A stretch of DNA of 64,000 nucleotides from Siphonodentalium dalli. Its lineage: Eukaryota; Mollusca; Scaphopoda; Gadilida; Siphonodentaliidae. Each line of letters starts with the position of its first letter. Positions within the stretch are counted from its first letter, which is position 1. A program made the translations under genes and the position numbers. The notes under the pieces are model-generated. The model was not told where the DNA came from. It saw nothing but the letters and a program-made list of their open reading frames with translations, and made no database searches. Below, piece by piece: positions 48,501-53,747 of the stretch. The stretch is from contig CP136061.1 of assembly GCA_032622095.1 (NCBI GenBank), positions 232,810,944 through 232,874,943 on the forward strand, in the 5' to 3' direction.

Positions 48501-49035
48501 GCTGCTGTTCTGACATGTATATGAACGACGGAAAAAATAATTTTTCAGAGGTATTTCCCCCCCCCCCCCCCCCCCCCCCCTTATTTTGACTCTGAAAACT
48601 TTTTACTATTCTAATTTTTACCAAGTTCAATATTTATTTTGATTCCCAAAAAGCCAACCTTCTGAGAAAACCATTTTTTTTTCGGGGATGGGGAAATGTC
48701 AGTGTCCTTTTATTCCAGACTGAAAATAGGTTGAGTTTGTTTTCAGACTACTCTTTTCAGAATTGTCAGGATGGTCAGGTACAAATAATGTTAGCAATGT
48801 CTTTAAGAGGGGGTGCAGTTGAATGATTCCTCCCATCCCATCAAAGACCCCCTTCCCACATCCCTGGTCATGGTGTGCACATTACACTCCATACAGATTC
48901 TTGATATGTTTATATAGTGACCCTGAAGAACTGCGGTGAGCTGCTGGAGTTTGCTTCGACTTACAACGCTGGTCAGCTGAGGCAATCCTGTCTGCAGTTC
49001 GTATGTCAGAACTTAGCAGCCATGCTTGAAGGAAG
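8828..49035 (+). CDS. IBTK: IBTK ortholog (ankyrin-RCC1-BTB-BTB protein), 18 coding exons, 3' part missing
   Basis: Known role of the family: IBTK binds and restrains Bruton tyrosine kinase in vertebrates and acts as a substrate adaptor for CUL3 ubiquitin ligase through its BTB domains. Seen here: 18 exons join in phase to about 890 codons. Order: ankyrin repeats (about residues 45-135), RCC1 blades with YTWGDNANYTLGH, YTCGHGQGGRLGH, YSCGLNTCHQLGQ and YTFGLNAGQLG (about 145-320), a linker, BTB1 (about 560-625), a Lys-rich insert, then BTB2 and following helices (about 748-890). The whole chain is collinear with human IBTK (1353 aa). The ATG at 8828 is supported by an in-frame TAG at 8792-8794 and a likely acceptor at 8769-8770, so the 5' UTR is probably split. 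The last exon found ends in MLEGR, where the human protein continues for about 480 residues; that part is not seen before the gap. Identity is secure; functional details in this animal are inferred. Confidence 0.93.
9801..9897 (+). CDS. IBTK: IBTK coding exon 2 (ankyrin)
   Basis: Acceptor ctgttcacag, donor AATG|gtgaga. Encodes FGSDFTSRDNEGLCSLDIV and MKDR, matching the human stretch around KEGLSALDLVMKDR. Ends in phase 1. Confidence 0.92.
9970..11880. repeat. gtcc microsatellite and decayed tandem array in IBTK intron
   Basis: A (gtcc/gtct)n tract at about 10036-10110 opens a region in which motifs such as gtatagtttttggtatcgat and acacactcctcac recur in diverged form (10180, 10350, 10490, 11420). 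Around 10610-10700 it matches the caggtcaagttcgaatatgg family at 33630-35300. No coding exon is seen. Confidence 0.6.
12285..12560. repeat. Two diverged copies of the catggc-gccatcttggatt tandem family
   Basis: Units contain aacatggctgctgagagcca and tcttggattttactctttg. They match arrays at 16440-16918, 21665-22400 and 33045-33620. Confidence 0.7.
13184..13317 (+). CDS. IBTK: IBTK coding exon 3 (first RCC1 blade)
   Basis: Acceptor tatgttttcag, donor CAG|gtacat. Encodes DPNETYTWGDNANYTLGH, nearly identical in pattern to human DPTDVYTWGDNTNFTLGH. Ends in phase 0. Confidence 0.95.
13350..13745. mobile_element. MITE of the ttactgaatactcattcac family
   Basis: Begins ttaacccttttttactgaat and ends near cactcagtaaagaaacag, roughly inverted. 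It includes ataagttcaacaaatggc and cctccagatgaataa, which recur at 23950-24195, 32305-32580, 41490-41650, 43700-43880 and 50640-50800. Confidence 0.5.
14376..14773 (-). mobile_element. tRNA-derived SINE
   Basis: On the minus strand, starting near 14773, gtcggtagccgagaggtagcg contains a perfect RNA polymerase III A box (TAGCCGAGAGG). About 30 bases on, gatcgcaacc fits the B box with one mismatch. A tRNA-unrelated body follows and ends in a gaagaagaag tail near 14380. The insert interrupts the hAT remnant. Boundaries are approximate. Confidence 0.7.
14822..15324 (-). pseudogene. hAT-like transposase fragment, frameshifted
   Basis: Two overlapping minus-strand frames give LGKFVSTKVINKADDITVVP upstream and then FYSAFVGKLTKKFPFSEKVL and VVRLAKWFNLNIKFDDLCNE. 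The F-P-F-x-x-x-V-L pattern followed by an R-L-A/F-D-x-L-x-x-E-W block resembles the C-terminal half of DUF4371/ZMYM-like hAT proteins. The frame breaks near 15100-15160. It sits inside terminal repeats of hAT type, which supports the call. Confidence 0.6.
16152..16262 (+). CDS. IBTK: IBTK coding exon 4 (RCC1 blade)
   Basis: Acceptor actttttacag, donor TTG|gtaagt. 37 codons including VILCKFHTVFLAQSG and VYTCGHGQGGRLGHDNEQ, matching human CKFHSVFLSQKG and VYTCGHGPGGRLGH. Phase 0 at both ends. Confidence 0.96.
16357..16436. repeat. Partial cagtaatgcc MITE
   Basis: Both ends of the 7802-8014 family are present (cagtaatgccc, gggcattact), but the central hairpin is deleted. It lies just downstream of IBTK coding exon 4. 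Confidence 0.7.
16440..16918. repeat. ~165-bp tandem array, left half
   Basis: Three successive units with gcgggctacaggtcgtacc, gacatgtaaatgggaacgag and aacatggcngctggcagcca. The array stops abruptly at acgagtga and resumes after 21664, so an insertion split it. Confidence 0.8.
17330..17960. repeat. Duplicated ~350-bp segment
   Basis: atttcaaggccttacgaggc, aatgccacgtgattc and tcgctactgacgctatct occur once at about 17350-17560 and again at about 17698-17915, in direct orientation. Confidence 0.8.
18140..18470. repeat. taccgcggta-rich stretch
   Basis: Many overlapping ggtataccgcggt-type words (ataccgcggtgattttcatg, ggataccgcggtatagtacc) make this segment GC-richer than its neighbours. It looks like the interior of a diverged inverted-repeat element; no gene is visible. 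Confidence 0.5.
18780..19720 (+). pseudogene. Retroelement-like coding remnant
   Basis: GC-rich open frames overlap here. The longest (19116-19613) includes GRSDARAESDMLSLHPKA and SEAFDDDPSAHNTSDCG, an acidic stretch of the kind seen in gag-like proteins of DIRS or similar retroelements. Related words recur at 20873-20950. No reverse transcriptase motif is seen here, so the class is a guess. Confidence 0.35.
20286..20660. repeat. Dispersed repeat copy A (partner 52324-52680)
   Basis: cagtccttcccaggagacgg, tactaatggagactgtaatt and ggtctattccacaatgactt occur in the same order at 52324-52680, about 32 kb away, with scattered substitutions. Probably retroelement non-coding sequence. Confidence 0.85.
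21665..22400. repeat. ~165-bp tandem array, right half
   Basis: Five units, each with an aaaacatggccgccagcagc-like start (21677, 21847, 22013, 22166, 22333) and caggtcgtacctttggtccg. It continues the array interrupted at 16918. Confidence 0.85.
22630..22860. repeat. taattaattac-rich repeat
   Basis: Dense taattac/gtaatta words (attgaaagtaattaataacc). A related piece lies at about 3850-3925. No gene is visible. Confidence 0.5.
23019..23104 (+). CDS. IBTK: IBTK coding exon 5 (RCC1 blade)
   Basis: Acceptor tcccgatag, donor AAAG|gtaagt. Encodes TPVLVDALRHDSC and IAASRDHTVMLMQ; the human counterpart has VAAAKDHTVVLTE. Ends in phase 2. The preceding intron is about 6.8 kb and holds the large composite insertion. 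Confidence 0.93.
23337..23919. mobile_element. TTAA-flanked inverted-repeat element
   Basis: ttaa|aggggtactgtacgcca and tggcgtacagtacccct|ttaa are perfect inverted termini with TTAA on both sides. It is 583 bp with no coding capacity. The TTAA target suggests piggyBac-type mobilisation. Confidence 0.8.
23950..24195. repeat. MITE of the ttactaaattctcattgac family
   Basis: Starts ttaacctctctttactaaat and ends ccatttagtaaagaaag; the ends are inverted. Same family as 13350-13745. Confidence 0.5.
24310..24546. mobile_element. TA-flanked palindromic MITE (cagtaatgcc family)
   Basis: ta|cagtaatgccctaaataat and gggcattactg|ta. The arms pair almost fully (gccattcatcggaaagctct on both sides), and part of the centre is duplicated. 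It lies about 130 bases upstream of IBTK coding exon 6. Confidence 0.85.
24673..24757 (+). CDS. IBTK: IBTK coding exon 6 (RCC1 blade)
   Basis: Acceptor gtttaatttcag, donor CAG|gtaggt. Encodes SGSVYSCGLNTCHQLGQFPV and ends LVPKQ (human GCVYTFGLNIFHQLG, NVPRQ). Ends in phase 0. Palindromic-element sequence begins within a few bases of the donor. Confidence 0.94.
24785..25110. mobile_element. gaggtccccagag composite MITE next to IBTK exon 6
   Basis: A hairpin at about 24800-24893 and a second, partial arm at 25077-25100 enclose ctgggaaatatatatagtct. The same layout occurs at 28240-28450 in opposite order. Its outer motif (agtctgcaaatagtgtgcct) begins only about 15 bases after the exon 6 donor. 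Confidence 0.65.
25792..26981. mobile_element. hAT transposon remnant with 8-bp target duplication
   Basis: Termini tagagtttaat and attaaactcta are inverted and flanked by identical attacatg at 25784-25791 and 26982-26989. Inside are cccggttcccggt-rich subterminal repeats and minus-strand hAT C-terminal sequence (26182-26424). Confidence 0.88.
26182..26424 (-). pseudogene. hAT transposase C-terminal (dimerisation) domain remnant
   Basis: The minus-strand peptide includes NLNFLYEALKTDKPTSVESE, HSFSSAGKFSTKIRSRLSD and LRNLLFLRKFY. The P-x-S-V-x-S-E-x-x-F-S-x-A-G ... RSRL-S ... L-x-F-L-R pattern is the hallmark of the hAT dimerisation domain. Upstream frames (26387-26677) are shifted and lack a readable catalytic core, so it is dead. 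Confidence 0.85.
27195..27660. repeat. gctgtaacgatac-type transposon ends near IBTK exon 7
   Basis: gtgtatcgttacagccctag at about 27209-27227 and gggctgtaacgatacacccc at 27508-27527 are facing copies of the same terminus. The right-hand copy runs to the exon 7 acceptor (cgatatacccctctaccctg precedes ag). Confidence 0.5.
27672..27789 (+). CDS. IBTK: IBTK coding exon 7 (RCC1 blade)
   Basis: Acceptor ctaccctgcag, donor CTTG|gtgagt. Encodes KGVCCGRFHTVLSSSDAIYT and FGLNAGQLG, as in human VAAGRFHTVLWTREAVYTMG. Ends in phase 1. A repeat resembling a gctgtaacgatac-type transposon end lies immediately upstream. Confidence 0.95.
28020..28450. mobile_element. Two gaggtccccagag hairpins flanking a spacer
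   Basis: Hairpins at 28044-28138 and 28331-28426, with outer motifs gcctgcaaatagcgtgtctg (left) and its inverse cagacacgctatttgcaggc (right). The whole is therefore one larger inverted-repeat element, probably about 28019-28452. Confidence 0.75.
29454..29827. mobile_element. TTAA element with double palindromic core, copy 1
   Basis: ttat|ccctttacccaaca and tgttgggtaaaggg|ttaa. The core has two hairpins of gccaatgcattctcttatat arms with the central cgaccataggtcg, separated by an A/T-rich spacer. The left TTAA carries one substitution. piggyBac-type ends are inferred. Confidence 0.85.
30077..30248 (+). CDS. IBTK: IBTK coding exon 8 (end of RCC1 region)
   Basis: Acceptor atttttcaag, donor TCCAA|gtaagt. 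Encodes QPRQVAFFNNKDMGIDLVS, ATVVMTVKGDFYIL and YQCRKVAS, matching human PRQVSALHHKDIALSLVA and DYQCKKMASK. Ends in phase 2. Confidence 0.95.
31459..31850. mobile_element. TTAA element with double palindromic core, copy 2 (inverted)
   Basis: ttaa|ccctttacccaaca and tgttgggtaaaggg|ttaa with intact TTAA on both sides. The same body as copy 1, in the opposite orientation, with identical core hairpins. Confidence 0.9.
32003..32126 (+). CDS. IBTK: IBTK coding exon 9
   Basis: Acceptor tctgttcacag, donor GGGAAA|gtaagt. Encodes WLDIKQLEIVGGNLDHCTDL and MIMLLNGTGK; human has LKKVLVSGGHMEY and ILAMDGAGR here. Ends in phase 0. Confidence 0.92.
32305..32580. repeat. MITE fragment with ttcaacaaacggccatag palindrome
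   Basis: aaatgttaagataataagtt and its inverse face each other across ggccatag. The flanks match the 13350-13745 family (cctccagatgaataatagac). Confidence 0.55.
32813..32999 (+). CDS. IBTK: IBTK coding exon 10
   Basis: Acceptor tcttattcag, donor AAAG|gtaaag. Encodes VFLWRASDPTVKRCRF and ITSIALNTTNIGMVTDVGD (human VFCWRSVNSSLKQCRW, ISDIALNRNEILFVTQDGE). Ends in phase 1. Confidence 0.93.
33045..33620. repeat. ~165-bp tandem array (catggccgcc family)
   Basis: Starts agctcaactttactttgtca (as at 16440) and then about four units with gggctacaggtcgtacctt and aaaacatggccgctggcagc. It lies just after IBTK coding exon 10. Confidence 0.8.
33625..35370. repeat. Tandem array of the caggtcaagttcgaatatgg family
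   Basis: About ten units of roughly 160-180 bases, each with aggtcaagttcgaatatggg, gagagttatggcccttttt and tttccggatgataactttag. It is bounded by facing gaaattattttttctgggga (33636) and tttttcgggggacactg (35338). The family recurs at 10600-10720 and 48130-48700. Frames through it are artefacts of the repeats. Confidence 0.8.
35713..36607. mobile_element. Non-autonomous hAT-type element with 8-bp target duplication
   Basis: Termini tagtgttcaaacga and tcgtttgaacacta are inverted and flanked by identical cctttaag at 35705-35712 and 36608-36615. Subterminal gactagtcgac repeats occur on both sides. No transposase is seen. Confidence 0.88.
36743..36911 (+). CDS. IBTK: IBTK coding exon 11 (linker before BTB1)
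   Basis: Acceptor tatattttag, donor GCTAG|gtaaga. Encodes VHRVPHVHRATCLACDKKG and NFAVLQSLPNA, matching human LTFAHRAVSVSTDPSG and NFAILQSDPKT. Ends in phase 2. Confidence 0.92.
37072..37177 (+). CDS. IBTK: IBTK coding exon 12 (start of BTB1)
   Basis: Acceptor actaattttcag, donor TTCAAG|gtaatt. Encodes LTDVPTVSASEM and CDESDLIHDVIFK; the latter is the BTB1 opening strand (human ADEMDSIHDVTFQ). Ends in phase 0. Confidence 0.93.
38393..38826 (+). CDS. IBTK: IBTK coding exon 13 (BTB1 and Lys-rich insert)
   Basis: Acceptor tttttttctcag, donor AAAAA|gtgagt. The largest exon here. It encodes the BTB1 core WPAHRLIVCSRSDTLRKLV and QLLKYLYTGACDF, then a basic low-complexity stretch (EEKKKENKGKKKDSK) and VKALQELARKLG. 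Human has a comparable Lys-rich insert followed by VRMLQTVAKKF. Ends in phase 2. Confidence 0.95.
38914..39108. mobile_element. TTAA-type element of the ccctttcatgatggga family, copy 1
   Basis: ttaa|ccctttcatgatggga at the left and ccagtcatgaaagtg|ttag at the right (TTAA with a substitution). It contains a diverged tgcattctcttatatatg hairpin. Confidence 0.65.
39995..40084 (+). CDS. IBTK: IBTK coding exon 14 (between the BTB domains)
   Basis: Acceptor tgaatttcag, donor AAATT|gtgagt. Encodes LDAVKWVNGVIQSYG and IKFDRRK (human LDGVRFENEKINVI). Phase 2 at both ends. Confidence 0.88.
40236..40492. mobile_element. TTAA-type element of the ctttcatgacggga family, copy 2
   Basis: ttaa|cactttcatgacggga and tcctgtcatgaaaggg|ttaa with perfect TTAA flanks and gctgcaccat/ggtgcagcatt subterminal inverted repeats. 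Two tgcattctctt hairpins lie inside. Confidence 0.8.
40677..40795. repeat. Truncated copy of the ctttcatgacggga element
   Basis: Only the left end (ttaaccctttcctggtggca) and one hairpin with tgcattctcttctatatgcg arms remain. Confidence 0.65.
40823..41211. mobile_element. TTAA element with double palindromic core, copy 3
   Basis: ttaa|ccctttacccaaca and tgttgggtaaaggg|ttaa with intact TTAA on both sides. Same core hairpins as copies 1 and 2, and the same tail with atgatatccatatttgtatg. Confidence 0.9.
41321..41441 (+). CDS. IBTK: IBTK coding exon 15 (start of BTB2)
   Basis: Acceptor ttgtttgcag, donor ATTGAG|gtatga. Encodes YDVCIKSEDDKLVECHKC and LVSRLEYFHSMLATGWIE, very close to human VDGKEFPCHKC and LCARLEYFHSMLSSSWIE. 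Ends in phase 0. Confidence 0.96.
41490..41650. repeat. MITE fragment (cctgaaaaccccaccagatg)
   Basis: tgatgagtagttcccataag and gatgaataatagaccattcc match the 13350-13745 family. It lies just after IBTK coding exon 15. Confidence 0.5.
41843..41939 (+). CDS. IBTK: IBTK coding exon 16 (BTB2)
   Basis: Acceptor cttttttttttag, donor GAAG|gtgaga. Encodes LSIPANILEILIDYLYTDD; human has MPIHSDILKVILDYLYTDE. Ends in phase 1. Confidence 0.95.
42390..43560 (+). pseudogene. Degenerate unknown coding region, G-poor on + strand
   Basis: Fragments in successive frames read like protein: ELVNLLPKLSHLTSNLREL, then DLWLTTDTEVRHSDTGEPN and VKINIPLDKIPLYKATRNV, then NEAEEAIDTLLTRLNLELRQ. Stops and frameshifts separate them. 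The + strand is rich in A and C and poor in G, unlike its surroundings. The coiled-coil-like pieces could be ORF1 of a retroelement, but no known domain is recognised and no termini are seen. Confidence 0.35.
43912..44013 (+). CDS. IBTK: IBTK coding exon 17 (BTB2 end)
   Basis: Acceptor ccgtccacag, donor CTTAG|gtgagt. Encodes NVELLCNILVLSDQLLVTRL and KEICEVSV, nearly identical to human VLVVADQLLITRLKEICEV. Ends in phase 1. Confidence 0.96.
44198..45300. mobile_element. Non-autonomous hAT-type element with 8-bp target duplication
   Basis: Termini taggcttgccacga and tcgtggcaaccctA-type inverse (ends at 45300) are flanked by identical aaacaaat at 44190-44197 and 45301-45308. Subterminal aatcgactaacc / cgattagtcgatt repeats occur. 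1103 bp, no transposase seen. Confidence 0.85.
45480..45830. repeat. (TA)20 flanked by inverted gtctgtctg sequences
   Basis: A 40-base TA run at 45531-45570 lies between cacagatagacagacc and ttgtctgtctgcgtatctgt, which are roughly inverted. Related to the repeats at 3020-3735 and 61385-61590. Confidence 0.75.
46174..47212. repeat. GC-rich minisatellite, 27 units of 37-39 bp
   Basis: Unit: cgggccgggactaataatac followed by agtgtaaac and either cacattcc (37 bp) or aatacattca (39 bp). I counted 27 occurrences of ggccggga. Two unit types are interspersed in a higher-order pattern. Runs of 39-bp units keep frame on the minus strand and give VYTVLLVPARECI peptide repeats, which I regard as spurious. 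Confidence 0.95.
48130..48700. repeat. gggggactatag / ccgaaaaattattttt repeat with poly-C tract
   Basis: ggtcccccgaaaaattattt and two diverged units (aatcaactcctcc..., gagaattgaaactttrggat) belong to the same broad family as 33625-35370. A 24-base C run lies at 48557-48580. Confidence 0.65.
48918..49035 (+). CDS. IBTK: IBTK coding exon 18 (last exon found)
   Basis: Acceptor tgtttatatag, donor GGAAG|gtatga. Encodes VTLKNCGELLEFASTYNAGQ and CLQFVCQNLAAMLEGR, matching human LTLKNAAMLLEFAAMYSAKQ and CLQFIGLNMAALLEAR. Ends in phase 2, so the reading frame must continue. No continuation is seen in the 142 bases before the gap. Confidence 0.96.
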
Positions 49036-49177
49036 GTATGATGACTTATTAACTCACCTGATGGGAAATATTTTTATATATTATTTATTGGCAAATAACG
49101 GAATTATAACTATGAACTATGCAGTAGTGGTCATGGCACCAAGTACCTGGAAGGGTATCTGGGTTCATGCATCCTGG

Positions 49178-49277
49178 NNNNNNNNNNNNNNNNNNNNNNN
49201 NNNNNNNNNNNNNNNNNNNNNNNNNNNNNNNNNNNNNNNNNNNNNNNNNNNNNNNNNNNNNNNNNNNNNNNNNNNNN
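49178..49277. other. Assembly gap of 100 N
   Basis: Exactly 100 N bases, a common placeholder for a gap of unknown length. It follows the last IBTK exon found, by 142 bases. Sequence order and orientation across it depend on scaffolding. Confidence 0.99.
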
Positions 49278-49376
49278 GACCCGATGACCAGTTAATTAGT
49301 GAGGCGGACCTGAATCAATCATTCAATCCATCTTTTCATTGTGTTAGTGTCACTGTCAGAAATGTAAATCAGCTGA

Positions 49377-49505
49377 TCACTGAATCATATTCATGAATGG
49401 AGCGAACTTTGTGAATTCGATTTCGACATTTCAATGATCAACCCTGACATTCCCACTGCCAGAGACAGCGGAAGATTCAGAGTGAGAAGAAGACCAGAAT
49501 CATGA
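49377..49505 (+). CDS. Coding-like open stretch after the gap
   Basis: A 42-codon stretch between stops reads HEWSELCEFDFDISMINPDI then PTARDSGRFRVRRRPES and TGA. Its mix of acidic and basic residues looks protein-like. It could be the end of an exon interrupted by the gap. No good acceptor is seen and no family is recognised, so this is weak. Confidence 0.15.
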   Translation, partial: SLNHIHEWSELCEFDFDISMINPDIPTARDSGRFRVRRRPES

Positions 49506-49826
49506 CACAGGGCTGTATTTATAAATTATAATCACCATATTTATTTTTTCACAATGTTGCCATATAGTGATATACAATGATGACATATTTATTTCACAGT
49601 CCTCAAAATTGGGCACAGCAACAAGCAATGACGTGGCAACATGTGGAATTCACAGTATAGTCTCGTATAGTAACCTTTCAAACTCAAAGTGACCTCAGCT
49701 TAATCTGTCCGCCAGAAAACATGAATTTCCACCTATCCGGAGCTTGAACTTGATTCTTGAATGAAATTATTCTATGAATGTACTCAGTCCCAGTAATTTG
49801 TAAATTGTTATTCTTTATTTTTTGGT

Positions 49827-49850
49827 GGGGGGGGGGGGGGGGGGGGGGGG
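49827..49850. repeat. Poly-G tract
   Basis: 24 G bases in a row, about 550 bases after the assembly gap. The poly-C run at 48557-48580 is its mirror on the other side of the gap. Confidence 0.95.
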
Positions 49851-50564
49851 TTACACTCAAGTGCACTGTTCAGCGCTGCACAGGATCTTTAATGCTTAGA
49901 CACAATTGTAGGCATTGAAGCCAAACATTATCGATTGAACTTTTGAACAAATCAGGTTTTTTATACAATACATGTAGATCTGTTCCGAGGTTCAATCGGC
50001 AATGTTTTGAAACGAAACAAACATGTGCAGATGAATGTGGAAATTGGTTTAAAATCACGTCACTGGATCTACTAGTAGGTGTAAAGTCCACTATTGCAGA
50101 GAAAGGGGTTCAACGTAAACCTGATAATCGTGATGGCCTAATAATATTGATGGGTGAGGATTTAGGCTGCAATTAATAATAGTGATGGCAGTTTCACTTT
50201 ATGTCTCATTTTCCAAATAATAGTGATCGTTGGGATTTTTTTCCAAAATTAATAATCGTGCTGACACCTGAGAGTACTACTGAGTGTTAGCCATACATGT
50301 ACATATGAATTTATGATATTTCACTTGCTGATTTTGTATGTCAAAATTAAAGAAACTGGAACTGCTGTTATAGTTACGCCCTCATTCAACTGTAACTGAA
50401 CAATTCCATTGGGTATTGCTGGTTTGTAAAGCTGACAGAATAGGCCAATTGAATTTTTGAATTTTTAGTTTTATCACAATTCTCCATGTGGAGTAGCAGC
50501 AATTATGGAAATTGAACGCTATTTGGAAAACCAACATAAAGCAGGTTTTGTACTTCTTTTTCAG

Positions 50565-50631
50565 TTCTGGAATAATTACTGTACATGTTCTATTACCGCT
50601 GCGATGGCAACAAATGATAGTACATCATCTT
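50565..50631 (+). CDS. Candidate internal exon of an unrecognised gene
   Basis: Strong acceptor (acttctttttcag) and donor (CTT|gtaagtata) surround 67 bases. Frame 1 is open (SITAAMATNDSTSS) and leaves phase 1, which fits the exon at 60494. A second frame is also open. No homolog is recognised. It lies after the assembly gap, so its relation to IBTK is unknown. Confidence 0.3.
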
Positions 50632-50803
50632 GTAAGTATAAAAACTACTTATTTAATAACCCTTTCTTTACTAAATTTATACTCATTGAGGTCAAGTCAG
50701 ATTTTGGGTTCCTTTGGTCCATTTTGTATGCATTGATGAGTAGTTTCCTTAGGAATTGTTCAGATAATAAGTTCAACAAGCAACCATGCTATACTAAACT
50801 GTG

Positions 50804-50805
<2 letters not shown>

Positions 50806-50844
<39 letters not shown>
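50806..50844. repeat. (TA)n microsatellite
   Basis: About 39 bases of alternating TA, following a fragment of the 13350-13745 MITE family (gttcaacaagcaaccatg). Confidence 0.95.
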
Positions 50845-50845
<1 letters not shown>

Positions 50846-51173
50846 CTGGATGTCAAAATATGGAATTATACTCAAAACAAAATATTAAGTTTCATGTGTG
50901 GAGTTAATTTCTAACATGAAGGCGACCATTCCCCACCATCGATACCACAACGCAACTGAGAATAAGACATGTTGGCCATAAGAAAATACCGAGGCATTGT
51001 GAGTCGGCTGCTAGTTAGGCGTACAGACAGACGGAAGAAAAGTTGGATAGTCGGAACATTTAAATCATGCAATGTGTGGTGCACAGACATGGAAATTAAA
51101 CCGTACATTATAGCAATATACGATTCGACATTACTTTATTTTCCACAGCTGGCTCCAAATAAAAGAGTCTTAA

Positions 51174-51653
51174 AGGTACTCAATCCGATAAAACTCCTCT
51201 CAATTACTATTTTAATGGCTTCGGGGGTCAAAAATATTTGATTCGAGTCGAGGAAGTCACCCATCAAAGCTAAGATTTGTTAGATATCGATTTTAGAAAT
51301 CTATTATTTTTCATTATCGGGAATACTTTCTGGCCCAGAACTCAGTCAAAATTGCGTTATTATTACCACTTGATTTTAGAGTTATCCATCCTTGTCTGTT
51401 TGAAAAGTGTTTTGGTGTACACATCTCCCGCAGGTTACGAAACTGACGGCAATTATTAGTACTCATCTCGAGAAACTAACAAATTTCAAAAATCAATATC
51501 TAATAACTCTGAGCTTTGTTTGATGGGTTCCTCGACTAGAATCAAATAGTTTTTACCCCCAAAGCCAAAGAAATAGTAATATAGGACCCTCTGATCGGAT
51601 TGTTGTTGTTGGAATCTGTTGAGATGGGGACCCTCTGTTCGGATTGAGTACCT
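51174..51653. mobile_element. TTAA-flanked foldback element, copy 1
   Basis: ttaa|aggtactcaatccgat and ttcggattgagtacct|ttaa. The whole element folds back imperfectly (gattcgagtcgaggaagtca against its inverse tgggttcctcgactagaatc). 480 bp, no coding capacity. Confidence 0.85.
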
Positions 51654-52323
51654 TTAATCTCGTAGCCTTGATGTCGTGTGATTCATATGCGTATTCATGT
51701 ATATAGCGAGCGTGACATTCATTAGAAAACGACTTCTCGTGAGCACAAGTTAATGAAATTTCAATTGCTGGTCTCACAATCGTCGTTGTCATAGTCGACT
51801 ACTCGGCGTTGTCAATTGAGTGCGATGATACCCCCCACAAATATGGACACAGCTCCATCAATCACAGAACTGAGGTTAACATCAGTTGTGAAAAATCAAC
51901 CAAAGACGTATGGCTATGTTATTATTTGGTTTCCACTCAATTGTATAGGACATTATATATATTTTCTCAACTCTAAAGACGAATTTAACACAGTGATGTG
52001 AGGAAATCCAAAACAACTGGTCTAGTTGTGTCAAAGATTATGTATTGTTGTGCTAACTGCGTGTGCTGAACTCTCTATCGATTATCGAATCGAAGATCGC
52101 CGTACCTAATAGAAATATAATATGTGGTACATAAATGTCTATATTTCTGGAATTATTCATTTCTTAATGTTTTTTTTACGTGTTTATCGCATCAGGCTGG
52201 TCGCAGAATCGTTAAATTGCCGCAGCACCGTGGTTGTCAAGCCGCAGAATCGTGGAATTGGTCGTAGAATCGTCGAAACGATTGTGCCGTGTGATATACA
52301 TAAATGCACACGGTGCACATATG

Positions 52324-52680
52324 CAGTCCTTCCCAGGAGACGGGAGTGATTGCTCTCGCACCCGTATGCACTCGTAATTTTTATCTTGGGTGTTAAAATT
52401 CCCACCCGTCCTTATTCGCAAAATACTAATGGAGACTGTAATTGTTGGTTCAATATTGAACTATTTTAAGGTTTATTTAGATCCTTTAGCATCTCAGTTC
52501 AACTACATCTATGGCAATTTAAAGTGTAACTCGACATAGGTCTATTCCACAATGACTTTTTGTTTGAGAAAAAAACCCAACATACAATTATAGTATGGGT
52601 GCCATATTACACATGTCTTCTGAATTACGGGAGCAAATAAATGCTCGCGCTGTGTTTTCCTTGTGGAAAGGCCTGTCTAT
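52324..52680. repeat. Dispersed repeat copy B (partner 20286-20660)
   Basis: cagtccttcccaggagacgg through gaattacgggagcaaataaa matches the copy at 20286-20660 in the same orientation, with scattered substitutions and small indels. Confidence 0.85.
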
Positions 52681-52856
52681 GTATAAAACACTACGACAAC
52701 TACCCCATTAGCCACTCTGACATGCATTTGCTGCTGTGGAACATGAATGCAGGATGTTGGTTGGTCAAATTATGTCACATGATGTCGATCACTGCATCCA
52801 TTTTTGTGTTAGACGCAACCTGCAATAAGCCATGAGAATAACGTTCGAAATGGGCG

Positions 52857-53085
52857 CTTAACTTTCATGATGGGATCTGTACTGGTGCAGCATTAAATCT
52901 ACTGTGTTGTTGCAATGCGTGCATTCTCTTATATATGCAAGTCTGCCACACAAATATCAGAGAATGCACCAGTTGGCTAACACGGTCAATGTATATAAAA
53001 GTTGTTTGGCCAATGTATTATCTTCTATATGGGCGGCGCCCTATGCGAGACATGCATTTATTAGAAAATGCATTGACAGGGTTGG
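52857..53085. repeat. Decayed ctttcatgatggga element
   Basis: The left end (ttaactttcatgatgggatc, ggtgcagcattaaa) and hairpin arms (gtgcattctcttatatatgc) are present; the right terminus has decayed. Confidence 0.6.
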
Positions 53086-53281
53086 CGCTGGACCAAAATT
53101 TTTGCCAAATGAAAATTATTTTTTGCCAAATAAAATAAATATTTGCCAAATTTGATTGCGCTTATAATTGGGGAAATTATCGTGTTTTTATCTTTGTTAT
53201 ATATACTGTCAAAACTAATTACAGACACAGCTAAAAAGTTTTTATTATTAATAGATATCAAAGTAGCAATAAATATGTTAT

Positions 53282-53747
53282 AGGTACTCAATCCGATAAA
53301 ACTCCTCTCAATTACTATTTAAATGGCTTCGGGGGTCAAAAATATTTGATTCGAGTCGAGGAAGTCACCCACCAAAGCTCAGATTTGTTAGATATCGATT
53401 TTAGAAATCTATTATTTTTCATTATGGCCCAGAACTCAGTCAAAATTGCGTTATTATTACCACTTGATTTTAGAGTTATCCATCCTTGTCTGTTTGAATA
53501 GATTTTGGTGTACACATCCCGAGCAGATTACGGCAGTTGAAGGCAATTATTAGTACTCATCTCGAGTAAATAACAAATTTCAAAAATCAATATCTAATAA
53601 CTCTGAGCTTTGTTTGATGGGTTCCTCGACTCGAATCAAATATTTGTTACCCCCAAAGCCAAAGAAATAGTAATATAGGACCCTCTGATCGGATTGTTGT
53701 TGATGGAATCTGTTGAGATGGGGACCCTCTGTTCGGATTGAGTACCT
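53282..53747. mobile_element. TTAA-flanked foldback element, copy 2
   Basis: The same element as 51174-51653, in the same orientation, about 2 kb away. Left flank is ttat (one change), right flank ttaa. Nearly identical except for small deletions. Confidence 0.85.

Noticed and set aside
48917-49396. A frame running through the N gap
   Set aside because: It only stays open because N codons are not stops. Its first part is out of frame with the IBTK exon there.
51150-51176. Acceptor-like ttttccacag followed by LAPNKRVLK
   Set aside because: The putative donor aag|gtactc is the TTAA boundary of a transposon, so the exon-like look is accidental.
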